Part shown: piece after piece, positions 1 through 41,100 of the stretch
How positions within the stretch are numbered: the stretch's first letter is position 1
Layout: each line of letters opens with the position of its first letter
Source of the DNA: Metridium senile
Lineage: Eukaryota > Cnidaria > Anthozoa > Actiniaria > Metridiidae
Direction of reading: 5' to 3'
Assembly (NCBI GenBank): GCA_949775045.1
Contig: OX459100.1
Coordinates: forward strand, 13,386,447 to 13,450,446
DNA: 64,000 nt
Program-made: the position numbers and the translations under genes
The notes under the pieces: model-generated
The model's database searches: none
Told to the model about the DNA's origin: nothing
What the model saw: only the letters and a program-made list of their open reading frames with translations

Positions 1-780
1 ATCTTTATTTTCACGTTTGGTTTGGATTCCTCATGCATCGAGATAAATAGAAAAAAGTTAACTGGTCTTACCTTTCATTCTAGTTTCCGGCTTTGTCGTG
101 TAATAGGATTTTAACTGCTTTTGACACTTTTGAAAATAAACTAAACTTTTGAAGTCACCTGTTAATAATTTATTATCTCAAAGCCTAAATATATGGAATC
201 GCTTTTTTTGGACCAATCAAAGTGCTCTCTCAGTATCGTACTTGTGGGAGCTACGGTCGTCAATCTCATTAACTAATAACTTAGATTCAAAACTCTTCTC
301 TGGTAGTTTAGGATTGACCAATGTTACCATGTTTACACAAATAAGCGCCACGGCGCCAGTCTTGTTAATTTTTCCACGCTTCAATGGCAGCGCGTGTTTG
401 TGGGGGGTTCTTATTTAATAATTGGACTCAGTTTACAGAAACTAACAGAACTTTTTGATTTTCACCATATGTCTCTTTACTCAACTTCGATGTCACTGTC
501 TTCTCCTAGATCAGAACTACGAATATTGGAGAGAGAATTTAATGGGGGAGTGGTGAAATATAATCACTTTGAACTGAGTTCGAAGAATATAGCTTTTAAT
601 AAAAAAATATTTCCAATGTTGTACAAAAGTCGCATTAGTTAAACAAATTTTCGCCGCATGGGTATTTGACCGCGCTTATAAGATGTTATAAACTTTGTTC
701 TCGAAAATGCGGAGCTTATTCGCACTATTGTTGGCTGTTGGTCAAGTCCAAGCTCTGGATGTGTGCTCTATGTCACCACT
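1..780. other. AT-rich sequence with no recognisable gene
   Basis: Short open frames occur on the plus strand (149-418, 394-642) but they lack similarity I recognise, splice context or motif structure. I see nothing here that supports a gene. Confidence 0.5.
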
Positions 781-933
781 AGCTTAGCGTAGCAAGCATT
801 TCTTTTTTGGGGAACGGGAGAAAGTTGCTTTGGTTGTTTTGGGATAGCTGTGTTACCAATATGGCCGCGCGAAACCTAAAACCAGAAACAACTTTCTCCC
901 GTTCCCCCAAAAAGAAACGCTTCCTACGTAGGC
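781..933. mobile_element. Palindromic MITE (TAGC...GCTA termini)
   Basis: Arms of about 50 bp pair: GGGGAACGGGAGAAAGTTG at 811-829 has its complement CAACTTTCTCCCGTTCCCCC at 887-906, and the outer ends TAGC / GCTA also match. It is about 150 bp and non-coding. The ends resemble the TAGCCTCC family at 20040, 26335 and 59840. Confidence 0.7.
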
Positions 934-1686
934 TATTTTCTACGGGTTATCCGGTTTTTCCTCTAGGAGCAAACATATCAACATATGTAGATTGATATAT
1001 ATATAAAAAGTTTTCAATGTAACGAAAACCTAAAAAAACCACGTGTTTTTCAACACTTTTCGAGTGTTCTGACAATCCCTATTCCTTTATAACTGAATTA
1101 ACACAGCACAGCAAGAGAGAGTTTTCTATTTCCAGTCTATATAATACAATCAGTTTACTTATTTGATCAACATGCAAACTCACGTGCTGTGTGCTATATG
1201 ATAAAGCACGCCACTAAACCAATCAGAATGCAAGATCTTTAATAGTTATTCCATAATCAGTCTAGGCTCAGATTTCAGCCGTTGGGGTTTCGTGCGCCCG
1301 CGATACTCTCCCCCGTAACGGCTGGGCGCATCGGCTTCGAAACGTGTCGCGCATGTCCGTGACGTAATTATGCTAATAGCATAAAAAAACGGAAACGGAA
1401 ATAAAATTTGTTGAAATGTAAGCTAATGTAAATAAACTTTCCAACGGCCTGATTGTCAAAAGGTCTTTTATTAAAATTTGCAAATGATTCGAATTCAATT
1501 CGAAACAACTCTTAGCAAAACCTGCATATCATTTAGCAATTCCATCGGGTATGTTATTTGTCAAAAGAACGATCGAGACAAATCAGCGCAAAAGCTATTT
1601 CAATGGTAAACGTTTTGTTTATTCCAAGTACATAGTCCGTTTTTATAGGATTTTAAGAATAATCAAACAATAAAGAAGTAAAATTA

Positions 1687-2075
1687 CAGCTAGAGTCGTT
1701 TCGATACACATTGTTGGCTCGTTATAAGAGAGCCGCTTGAGTATATGTTACAACCGCGCATAATAAACCAGTTTTAATTTTGAAAGTAAACATTTTGGAT
1801 TTAAATGTAGTTATTCAAAGAATATAGCTGTGTATTTAAGGTTTATCGAGAAAAAATTCAAGCAATAAGACGATGATTACAGCTAGAGTCGTTTCGATAC
1901 ACATTAGTCACATTGTTGACTCGTTTCTTGAGTATATGTTACAACCGCGAATAATAAACCAGTTTTAATTTTGAAAGTAAACATTTTGGATTTAAATGTA
2001 GTTATTCCAAGAATATAGCTGTGTATTTTAGGTTTATTGAGAAAAAAAATCAAGTAATAAAGACGATAATTACGA
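1687..2075. repeat. Two direct copies of a ~190-bp unit inside the Mutator-like element
   Basis: The unit starting ACAGCTAGAGTCGTTTCGAT (about 1687) repeats at about 1875, including CCAGTTTTAATTTTGAAAGT and TTTGGATTTAAATGTAG. The copies differ by a few small indels. Confidence 0.85.
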
Positions 2076-2273
2076 GTTTCGATACAAATGACAACTTACA
2101 ATCACCGCCGTAATTTAAAATGAAAACTTCGTAGTTGTTTAGCATATTACTCATTCGCCATCCTCTTCTTGGCCTATCAAGGCAGTCTTAATGTCTTTGG
2201 ATGTTAAGAAGTTCTCTTGGTCTCTCATGAGAGAAACCAAAGGTTAAAAATAACCAAAACAATGGATCCTTAC

Positions 2274-2441
2274 AAGCGGCGCTGTTTGGAAAATCAATGA
2301 TTTTCCTGAGCCAGTCGGTAGATAAACAAAAACATCTTTGCCTTTTACTTTATTCCTTCGTTGAATATCCTTAGATTTCTCGAAACCAAACGATTTCAAA
2401 GCATTTGAACAAGCACTTTCGAAGTCACTCTTATCCGCCAT
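2274..2441 (-). pseudogene. First exon of a RecQ-like DNA helicase inside a transposon
   Basis: ATG 2441 opens a 56-codon exon ending at a GTAAGG donor (2273-2268). The peptide contains KGKDVFVYLPTGSGKSLIFQ, a Walker A motif in the form used by RecQ-family helicases. No further helicase motifs follow before the element end at 1263, so the copy is a 5' fragment. Either the helicase belonged to the autonomous parent element or it was captured. Confidence 0.75.
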
Positions 2442-2821
2442 TATGTTCACGATGAATTTTAATTTATTAATATTATGCCCCTCGATTTTCGAGGGGCAAA
2501 TCGCTGATTGGCTGAGAAAAACAATGCCAAGCCGATGCGCCCAGCCGTTAGTGGGGAGAGTATCGCGGGCGCACGAAACCCCAACGGCTGAAATCTGAGC
2601 CTATAATCAGTCCGGATCGACCAAATTTGGCTACCGTGGTTTGTTGTCTAAAAGGATTATGACGTCATTATTCCGGTGGCTCATTTCACCCGCCGTAACA
2701 TTCTGTTTTGGGGGTTTTGAGGATATTTCATCAATATCTTTGCGAGATTAACATATACCATATTGAAGAGTATTATTCAGAGTACAGTTTCAGCTTATTA
2801 CCGGAGTGATGAAGCAAAGTG

Positions 2822-3898
2822 ATGGCAAACGGTGAGTAGATTTACTAACCACATTGGTACTTCAAAGCAACATTTCAAACCCCAGTTTCCTAAATACATT
2901 GTCTACGTTATCTCCATATGATTTTTTTGGTTCTACGAAAAAAATATAGAGAAATTCAGAAGATATTCATCTTCCATTGTGCGAAGTCTCAACATGGGCC
3001 GGTCTATAGAACGGTGGGCCGCTTTGATTTTGTCTCCGGGTATACAATTTGCCTAAGTAATATACGCGTACTGCACCTTACATGTTTACGTTTAAGAGTT
3101 CGCTCTATCCGTCGCTAAAGGCTGTGTTTTATTTGTCAATTGGCTTCGCAGCTAGTGTGAAGCTGTTCAAGAGTATTTCGTGAATAGCTACATGCATATA
3201 CACCTAATCCAAAAAACGTTGTCTGGTCCGCCGTTCAGTCCTCGCGCCAAGACTGTGAAAGATATTGGTTATATCTAATCAGTAATTAATTTATTTGCAT
3301 GTTCACACTCTAGTGTGGTACTTTTTTCAACGAAATAGTGTTGTGCCTACTTTTATTTTCTTGTTTTATCACTCTCATCAAAATATTCACTGTGTTTTCC
3401 TTCACGGTCTTGGCGCGAGGACTGTGCGGCGGACCCGACAACGTTTTTTGGATTAGGTGTATATCACACTATGAAGAACTATGGAGTATAACTTCTGCTA
3501 TAGAGATTTGACACTTGAATGCAGGCATGTGTATATTTTGTCTGTTAATTAAGTTTTAATTTAACCAATATGTTTCTGCTTGCTCTCTTTCAGAAAGTCA
3601 AAGCTCACATTATGAATATCTTGAAGACCGTTGTCGAATATGTAGATCAAACGTACGTGACGATTCCAGAAAAGTCAAAGCTTCTGTTTTGAAGACTGAA
3701 TGTGATGACATCTGTAATCTAAACTGAATTTATGTCTCCCTGACTGATGTACACCCGCCGTTTCTATGTCACAAATGCCGAAAAATAGCACAGAGATCAC
3801 GTAAGGCGAAAGGAAATGGCAAGAGTTTTACTTCATATAAAGTCCCTGTTGTATGGGGAAAGCATAACGTGACTCTGATTGCCCTTGTGCTAAAATAA
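2822..3898 (+). pseudogene. RAG1 N-terminal-domain-like (N-RAG) two-exon relic
   Basis: Exon 1 is ATGGCAAACG at 2822-2831 followed by GTGAGT; exon 2 begins at 3594 after TTTCAG, and the phase fits. The joined frame shows CRIC at the start of a zinc-binding region and DVHPPFLCHKC about 35 residues later, the C-x2-C ... HPxxxCxxC pattern of the RAG1 N-terminal domain and of the N-RAG transposon proteins described in invertebrates. An in-frame TGA at 3725-3727 and a TAA at 3896-3898 break it. A MITE sits in its intron. Confidence 0.75.
3199..3462. mobile_element. TA-flanked MITE (CACCTAATCCAAAAAACG termini)
   Basis: The left end CACCTAATCCAAAAAACGTT and right end AACGTTTTTTGGATTAGGTG are inverted copies. 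The internal arms also pair (CCTCGCGCCAAGAC / GTCTTGGCGCGAGG). TA flanks both ends, as for Tc1/mariner-type insertions. It lies in the intron of the N-RAG relic. Confidence 0.85.
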
Positions 3899-4622
3899 AG
3901 GAAGGTCAAAGTACCATTAGATACTAGCTTGACAGACTCTGACAGTGATAACAAATGTGTTGATTACAAATGTCTTAATTTTTACACAGAGAATCAGAAA
4001 ACAGTATCAGTTACTTGAATAAAACAATACAATATAAAACAATCTCTAAGAACGACAATTTATTTATTATTTATTTGTTTTAAATGGTTATTCCTTCAGG
4101 CAGTCCCAAACATTCTATTTCTTGTAGTTTAAACTGTTTTCTTGTACAAATGAAATATAGACTAAAGCGGCGTAAACAGAAGATACTCGGAACCGTATTT
4201 CATACAAACAGTTCATGTGGGTTTCCATTTCAAGAGCAGAATGTCAAAATGTCTTAATATTATAAACGCATATAACCTTACTAAACTTTCACTCGATATA
4301 TACATCGCGTTCTGAAATATCTAGATCAATCTATCGAATTCAGGTTTGCGATGTCGTTGCATGCAAAGACAAAGTGAGATACAAATGGAAATTTGAAGAT
4401 CTGACGTAAGAATACTTCAGTTATGGAATAATATGATCAAACTTCTTCTCAGTCGTAAACAATTTCGGGCGCCATTTAGATTTTAGTTGTGGGCCGGTTA
4501 GCGTTCATTTAGGTGTGACGTCATAAACTAAAAACGTGCTCTGATTGGCTGTTCTACTGTTTTGGTTTCTCAAATACCACAACAAACCACGGTAGCCAAA
4601 TTTGGTGACTGATCCGGACTGA

Positions 4623-5031
4623 TAATTAGTTTTAGACAGATGGACTACTTTGGTAAATAATAAACAGAAAATTGAAAGTTTTTTAAAGTGAAATTTATTG
4701 TCGATTTTATAAATGCACAGAAACATGTGATGCCCCGTATCTGTTTTGGTGATAACCGACAGGCGTTTTTAGAATGATAAAAAAAAAACAGAAAAAAAAT
4801 GCAAGGCAAAATATCGGCGGCCTTACTTTTTGCGAGGGACTGTTAAAAACAGGTCAAAGAGTAACTTGTTCAATGTTTGAGAAATTTCTCTTTATAAGAA
4901 CAATCTAGATTAAAACATTCATGTTTGATGCTTGGTATATCTACAATGATTATGACATCAAATAATAGCGCCCCATAGGAGTCACAGCGCTCTTACAATA
5001 GATCGAAGAAATTAAAATAATCTAAAAATAT
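4623..5031. other. AT-rich intergenic sequence, no feature seen
   Basis: No open frame with coding character, no repeat pairing and no RNA-like fold was found here. Confidence 0.4.
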
Positions 5032-5271
5032 ACACCTATTTCAAAAAACGTTGTCAGAAGGAGATCTGAATCTGCAATCTGAGACCGAAATGAATTCAGG
5101 AAAATTGCGTACTGCAAAAACAAGGCCTATATATTTATATTTAACGTCGTCATATCTGAAGCCAAAAAGTGCACGCAATGAGAAAAAACTGCCGTACTCC
5201 AGAATTGATTTCGGTCTCAGTTTGCAGATTCAGATCTCCTTCTGACAACGTTTTTTGAAAGAAAAGGTGTA
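5032..5271. mobile_element. TA-flanked MITE (CACCTATTTCAAAAAACG termini)
   Basis: The inverted arms share CAACGTT/GTTGTCAGAAGGAGATCTGAAT and GAGACCGAAAT...TTCAG with the complement at 5195-5265. The termini belong to the same family as the elements at 3199, 5271, 8785, 17234, 18677, 29570, 43497 and 57207. Confidence 0.8.
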
Positions 5272-5551
5272 CACCTATTTCAAAAATGGTAGTCACAGCC
5301 AAAGCTACAGTCCACACACTGAACTCTGCAAAGGATGTCGGTATTTCTTCTCTTGTTATCGATTCATTCATACCATATTTTGGATGAACGTGTTTGTGTT
5401 GTATGACCATAACACTGTTACAGTCGTAGATGATGAAACACGTTAAAAAAAGTGTTATAAATCACAAATTGTGTTCATAATACCGACAACCTTTGCAGGC
5501 TCAGAGTGTGGACTGTTGCTTCGGCTGCGACAACAATTTTTGAAATAGGTA
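5271..5551. mobile_element. Adjacent TA-flanked MITE of the same terminal family
   Basis: It begins where the previous element ends. AGTCCACAC..CTGAACTCTGCAAAGG pairs with CCTTTGCAGGCTCAGAGTGTGGACT, and the end is TTTTTGAAATAGGTATA. The internal sequence matches the element at 18677-18970. Confidence 0.8.
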
Positions 5552-6192
5552 TATATTGGAATTGAATCAGTCGAAGCTCTTTGTAATGTGTTTGATTATG
5601 GTCAACTACAAACAGACATTAGCCGTATGAATGTATTGTAGAAAGTAGGGCCTAACGAAAACAGATTTGTCGTGGTTTATAATAATCTATGAAAAGCATT
5701 TGATCCGCATTTGATTTACATATTACAATTAAGTTTATCATTTGTTCGGCGGAGAGAAATATTTATGCTTGATCCTTAATTTCGACGTGTTTTGTATGGG
5801 TCTGTATGTATATGGGGCTTGATTTAATTTTCTATTTTCCAAATATTTCTTAAGTAATATAAAATAAAAAAAATAAAAAACTTTCAGTGCATGGTAATTC
5901 AGCGGCAGCCCACATACGTGCTCTCAAAAGTTGTCGGCCACCTGTTTTCCTACGTGAACTCGAGGCTACTCAGTCAATAACAATAATTGTGAGTCAAATG
6001 TTTTATGTAATTTTCAAAGATTTGGGCACTTCGGGTATGTTCGGGAAGAGAAGTATAGAACTAGAAATAATAATGCGGAGGTTTAACGTTTTATAAGGGT
6101 CCAGTTAATTGTTATTTGTTAGTAAATGTTCAACAATCTAAGTTACCCTGCCCCATATACCTTATCACTCATGGTCACTCATGGTAGAATCA
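5552..6192. other. Intergenic sequence with no supported gene
   Basis: A 70-codon open frame at 5887-6096 lacks motifs or splice support. Otherwise the stretch is AT-rich single-copy-looking DNA. Confidence 0.4.
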
Positions 6193-7679
6193 ATAGTTCT
6201 TATCGTAGATGAGCACGCCATTCCCACGAACCAGCGGTATTGCCATGAGCGTAGCATGAAAACGAGATTCTCGGGTCTAGCTTCGCTTCGCTAGCAAAGT
6301 TGTTTACTACAGATCCAGAGGAGGTTGAGCAATCATCGCAGTGCATCATGGGTCAAAATCTAAATTTATTCAGTCGAGGTCCAACCGTCGTGATGAGAAG
6401 AGCTCCGATTAAACTTTCCAAGTCAAAATAAAACGATATTTTTGCGATGAGAGAGAGTAGTTGTGCTTCCAAATCGAAGAACTATCCTTATATTACATAG
6501 GTTTGATTTAATTCCTTCATGATTTAACAAGCTGTGAGCTTTTTAGGTCACTGAATTGATGTACTTTGTGACACGGCGATGACTGCTAAAATTAACCATT
6601 CTCAAGAGTAGACCTCCTTGAATGGCCCCAAAAACCTAAGAAAACCACACATAAACCTTCCTAAACTCATATTCTCTTATTTTCGAAAAAGTAATTTATT
6701 ACTAACTAAAGAAAAGATTTCAAACGGGACAACTTTGAACGTTATCCATAGTTGAACTTCGAACGAGCCGTTAAATAGCACAGGAAGCCCAAAACCACAG
6801 ATTTCTAGAAAGCGCCGTGACATGACTGAATATCTTCAGGACCTTCAGGGAATCCGAAAACTTTAATGTATGCTCTTAAAATGTTTCAAATACATAAATA
6901 TATTCTTTGAAGCCTTAGTGAAAAAAGTCTAGCCCAAAATAATACATGTTTGAATATTTAGATGGGCGATGAGATCGCGTAACGCAATGTGTACAGCGCC
7001 ATAACAAAAATTGTTTATTCCTTCTTTGAAAGCGTATATCTTGAAAACGGTAGGAGGTTCGATCGGGTTCGATGGACGTTTTTTCTTCAATTATTTATCA
7101 TCTTTAATTTGATGTGTGTTTGATTTAATAACTTTGTTACTGAAGTGCACACGGACAGTTCTTTTGTCTGTATGTTTAGTCGTTCGTTTGTGTCTCTGCA
7201 ATTTGCATAACCGTGAGTTCGATTGACGAATTAAACATGAATTGATTACTTATCTGGTTTCAGCCTTCATAGACTAAGAGTTTGGTTTCTGATTACATGT
7301 TTGATCTTTTAGTTTTTAAAAAAAATTTCAATTTTGAACCGATTTATGAGTCGTTCTTCTTGTATACTTGAAAAATACTTTCTCGAAATCAGTGCTCAAT
7401 CACCGCGAAATTTAGCGCGTTCTGATTGGCCGAAATAAACCACGTGCAGCTTGCACAACCTCCTCTGCTACAGATCAACACAACCTCGTCGTTTTGATAA
7501 GTATATTTTCTATATAGAAAGTTATTTCTGCCTCAACAACTATGGTCAACCACTACAGAGTCTTTGGAGGTATGAACAGAAGTTCTAAAGTAGATTATAG
7601 TGGTTTATCATGGCATTTACTACAATATATCGAACAAGAAGTTTGTTGGACTGACGTGCTCATCTTCTATAAGAGCTAT
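6193..7679. mobile_element. Possible DNA transposon with 27-bp inverted ends
   Basis: ATAGTTCTTATCGTAGATGAGCACG at 6193 is matched by the complement of CGTGCTCATCTTCTATAAGAGCTAT at 7655-7679 (about 4 mismatches). The 1.5-kb interior has no recognisable coding sequence. No clear target duplication is visible, so this could be an old element or a composite. Confidence 0.45.
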
Positions 7680-7997
7680 TACATAACCTACACAGACTAA
7701 TCTTCCAACTCATAGAGAGCTGAGAGAAGAAAATACACCATATATATATATTTTTTAATATTTAAGTTTTAATTTAACCAGTAAACAAAGAAACAAATGA
7801 AATATAACATACAAACCACAATAATACCATTTTCAACCATTTCGACAATTTTTATTTTAGGATAAAAATATAATTTGTTTCATAATAACACCAGTATATA
7901 TACATGCTTTACAATGTCAGTATGTACGAACGTATGAACAAACAATGTGATACAAAACCTGCCAAACTTGTTTTTTTTTCACATCCAGTTACTGCAA

Positions 7998-8172
7998 TAG
8001 ACCTCTTTACCTCCGTATGCAAATTGCCCATTTCAGACCACGTGTCATTCCCTTGAGAATTGTTCTTTTATGATGAGCGTGTTATATCATTTACATGTGA
8101 AAGAAACAATCCCCAAGGGTAGCATCACGTGATCTGAAATGGGACAACAAAGAAGGAAGGTAAAGAAGTCTA
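7998..8172. mobile_element. 175-bp MITE (TAGACCTCTTTACCT...), copy 1
   Basis: The ends TAGACCTCTTTACCT and GGTAAAGAAGTCTA are inverted, and the inner arms CATTTCAGACCACGTG / CACGTGATCTGAAATG pair. A second copy at 59448-59623 is about 90% identical. Confidence 0.85.
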
Positions 8173-8176
8173 TTAA

Positions 8177-8343
8177 GGCTAGTTTTCACTAGGCATAAGC
8201 ACAAGCATAAGCACAAGCATAAGCACAAGCAAAAGATAGTTTCTTCTATTTTTTTTTTATTTGCCATAAGCATGAGCATAAGAAAAACAAACGTGTTCGT
8301 TTTCTTGTGTTTAGCTTATGCTTATGCTTAGTAAAACCAGCCT
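8177..8343. mobile_element. Palindromic MITE with CATAAGCACAAG repeats
   Basis: GGCTAGTTTTCACTAGGCATAAGC pairs with GCTTATGCTTAGTAAAACCAGCC. The left arm holds three direct copies of a 12-bp unit (CATAAGCACAAG). A related fold is at 17600-17755. It lies just past the RPGRIP1L stop and may be in its 3' UTR. Confidence 0.65.
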
Positions 8344-8486
8344 TTAGTACTTTGCACAAAAGTAAGGTAACCAAAACACTACTGTTTTTTTTTTCTTTAG
8401 CTCTGTTAGAAGGTTTTTTCTATTTCTTTGTAATCTTTAAATAAAATGTCTATATACACGAAGCATTTGTTAAACTTTGTACATTG

Positions 8487-37766
<29,280 letters not shown>

Positions 37767-38170
37767 TGTGAACGATGCTGGCATTACAACCTTAAAAGCC
37801 CACTGGTAGACAGTCCTGGTCAAATATATCGGCTACCATTGTAGCAACGGTGGCCAATGACAACAGCACAAAAACACAGCAAAAAAGATCAAAATTACAA
37901 TTAAACCACCGATGTTAAACAGACAAGCATAAAGCAAACATTATTGGATTAACTCTGTACTAATTGTACTAAAAACTAGGATAAATGGCTGCAGAAACTA
38001 CTGTGTTTTTCACAATTTTCTTTTTAAAAAAATAGCCGCCATTTTTGAAGTTGAAGAATGTCGACGCTCTGAGCATGCGCGTGTTGTCGGCGCTAGTCTC
38101 TCTCGGAGTGACATCATGAGAGGGACTCAGTTTATATTATGATTTGTGAAACGTGCAAAGAAAAGGGAAA
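37767..38170. promoter_or_regulatory. Probable bidirectional promoter between RPGRIP1L and SDR39U1
   Basis: Only 404 bp separate the two start codons, which point away from each other. The gap contains CCAAT at 37854-37858, a GCATGCGCG (NRF1-like) site near 38074-38082, a CRE-like TGACATCA near 38110, and an imperfect inverted pair of RFX half-sites (GCTACC ... AGCAAC, 37832-37848) whose spacer is 5 nt rather than the usual 1-3. There is no convincing TATA box. Promoter function is inferred from layout. Confidence 0.6.
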
Positions 38171-41100
38171 ATGCATTTGCTTACGAAATTCAATGTTTTA
38201 CGGACACAATCGAGCTCTAAAACTATATTAAGGACTCTACCAAGTTTTCGCAGGTTTAGTTGCACAGGACAAAGGGATATGAAGGTTATAATTGGTAAGA
38301 AACATACACTACGATGTCAATGGGATTACATAACATAACATTTATTATCTCATATACCAAAGTCGTTGTTCTTTAATTAGGAGGAGGGACAGGATTTGTA
38401 GGAAAAAGACTTCAAAAGACTCTGGAATCCAAAGGTCATGAGGTTCAAGTTATCTCAAGAACAAGAGGTATCGGGAAAATAACTTGGGTAAGTATTTGTT
38501 GGAGAAATGACAATGAAAGACAATCTGTTTTGCTTCTCAATTTTCCCCCAAATTAAAATATATAGGCAAATTAATTCAGCATTTGGATATATTACACGAG
38601 AAATTTTCCCCCCGTCTACACATTTCCAGGGTACACAGCTAGCTCATTCCAACCAGTGCTGTATGTAGCAAGTTTTCATGATAATTGTGGGTGTTGGTGA
38701 TGTACTGTATCCGGCAGGCAGGTAATCAATAGTAAGAGGGCCTAGTAATTCTCCAGGTTTTATCCCTCTCCAAATATCAGTATTTGTGTTACTGCAGCAG
38801 TTTTCAACTTTCTGCAAACTCAGATATTCCTATGGCTAGTTGTGAAATACATTTTTAGCTGCCGCCAGTTAAACTAACTTGTTGGTACCTTTTAAATCAT
38901 TGATTGACGGCAGCAAATAGGTATTTTACAACTTGCCATTGAATGTCTGAGTTCACAGAAAGTTAGAAACTGCAGTAAATACTTACCGGTAGATATTAGC
39001 CACTGTTGCCTACTAGTAGCATTCTGTTGGGTTTTAAACATTTTGTTATTGACTCTCTAGGATGATATCAGATCAGCAGGATTACCAGAATGTCAAGCAG
39101 TTATTAACCTAGCTGGAGAATTATTGATAAACCCATTACGAAGGTACAACAAGCCTATGACTAAATAGAATGTTATTTGACCGTGGCATTTTGACTGCTA
39201 CTGCTAATCTTTATCAGTTGATGGGTAGACTGATATGAGGGTTAATCTTACAGTATAAACTATATACCTGTCATCGGATTCCTTTGACGATTATATCGCC
39301 CTGGGAAGACTCGATCCTGATAAAAGTATCAGGGATGCTTATCATATTTTTTAAGGGTTAAAATGAACGATTTGGTATATTTTAGGGTATCGACATTATA
39401 ATTTAGAATCTCACCATTCATGTATGAACATTGCCAACTCAGCCATGCAATATATCGAAAAATATTACTATTTTGTTATTTATGTGTGGTATCTTTTAGG
39501 GTTAAAAAAAAACACACGCCCATTTATAGAATTTCCGGTATCTTTTAGGGTTCTTTTTTTTATTCCCGACGAGCATTCCCGATACTTTTAACCCCCTCCT
39601 CCAGGTATTTCACGTTTTGATTGCCATGGTTTGGCAGAGTGTTTGCAAATTTTTAGCATCCATGCTTCAGTGATTTCAATTTTTTCAAACCTACATGTAT
39701 ATATGCATGTATGATGATATCACAACATCTTTGAAACAGCCAGAAATTAATCTTACTAAAATCTTTTCAGATGGAGTGATCAATTAAAGGCTGACTTGAG
39801 AAATAGTAGAATTGATACAACAAAATTACTGGCAGACAAAATTGCTGAATCACCCCATCCCCCTGAGGTTTTTGTTGGTTCTTCTGCTGTTGGTAAGTTG
39901 TTTGTTACATTGTATCGGTAAAAAATGGGTATTTTACCTAAATTTGCTTTTTATACTATAATATTTGTATTTCTTTCTTTACTGTCCATACTATACTGTA
40001 TATACTAGGACTGAATGGTTTGAATCCAGATGAGAAATTAAGTAAAGGTGAATTGCCCCTGCTTTACCAATGCAGGGCTGCAAAGCCATTACAGATGACC
40101 CAACATTGCACAAATTCGGAACATATTATTGTTCCTTTTGCCATAACTATTCGACTCTACAAATATAGTTACATCCTAGGTGCCACAAAACTGTGGAATA
40201 GTTTACCAGGAGGATGGTCACCTCTCACATGATAATTTCATCCAATGATAGGGCTTAAATGTCAGCTTATCTCGACACAACAATGTCAATGTTTTGCTTA
40301 TGTAAACATTTTGTAACCACAGGTTTCTACCCCCCAAGTAATGATAGAGAATATACAGAAGACTTCCCTGCCAGTGATACAGATTTTCTAACAGAGTTAT
40401 GTCATGACTGGGAAGCAAGTGCTGAACTACCCAAGGACTCTAGTACAAGACAAGTTATTGTACGTATAGGGGTAGTGTTGGGAAAGGAGGGAGGAGTACT
40501 GCAGCAGGCAATCTGGCCATTTTGGTTTGGCGTTGGAGGTAGGTGGAACTTGTACGTAGATTAACCTATAGATCTTTCCATCTCAGTATGCATGCAGTCA
40601 AATACCCCTACAGTATCTACTACAGCAGAGTTAATAGATGTATCTCAATCTCATCCAGAATACTGTCTTTAAATGAGGCCAAATCCTACATCCTTACAAC
40701 AGTAGAAGTGCACAGTTTTTATCATTCTTGAATGTCCTTGCAAACACTTCAAAAAACTTCATGTAGCAGTGAATTTATTAGTAATATAATATAAACTGAT
40801 ATGAGTGGCCGATCTGTATACAATTAGATATACAATGGCGGGTCGTAAGTACAGTACTTATAGAAAGCCCGGGAGGGGTACTCCCTTAGTCCAAGTGGTA
40901 AGGATGATCGGCATACCTTTTAGGGTAAAAATATTTCCTGTGCGTACCTTTTTAGTTTTAGGATCCTTTTAGGGTTCTGGCTTAAAAATAATTTACATAA
41001 CATGATTTCGTACCTGTAAGAGTCATTTTTACTCTGTTTTGTTGCTTTGTTGGGGTAGTAATCGACAAGGCTTTAACAGTTATTTTCATCTGTGCGTACC

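Larger units (their letters stand above)
1263..2603. mobile_element. Mutator-like DNA transposon, non-autonomous, 9-bp TSD
   Basis: Terminal inverted repeats of about 75-80 bp start TAGGCTCAGATTTCAGCCG. They include GCGCCCGCGATACTCTCCCC on the left and its complement on the right. The element is flanked by identical 9-mers TAATCAGTC (1254-1262 and 2604-2612). Long TIRs with a 9-bp target duplication are typical of Mutator-like elements; the superfamily is inferred, since no transposase is present. It carries an internal direct duplication and a RecQ-like first exon on the minus strand. Confidence 0.85.
2604..4622. mobile_element. DNA transposon carrying a RAG1-N-terminus-like relic
   Basis: The left end ATCAGTCCGGATC ... 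CCAAATTTGGCTACCGTGG (2606-2638) is inverted at 4589-4622. A second shared block ATGACGTCA lies further inside on both arms. The TIRs are about 45 bp with small indels. Coordinates follow the sequence right of the inserted Mutator-like element; the first nine bases also survive at 1254-1262. Target duplication is not clear. Confidence 0.7.
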
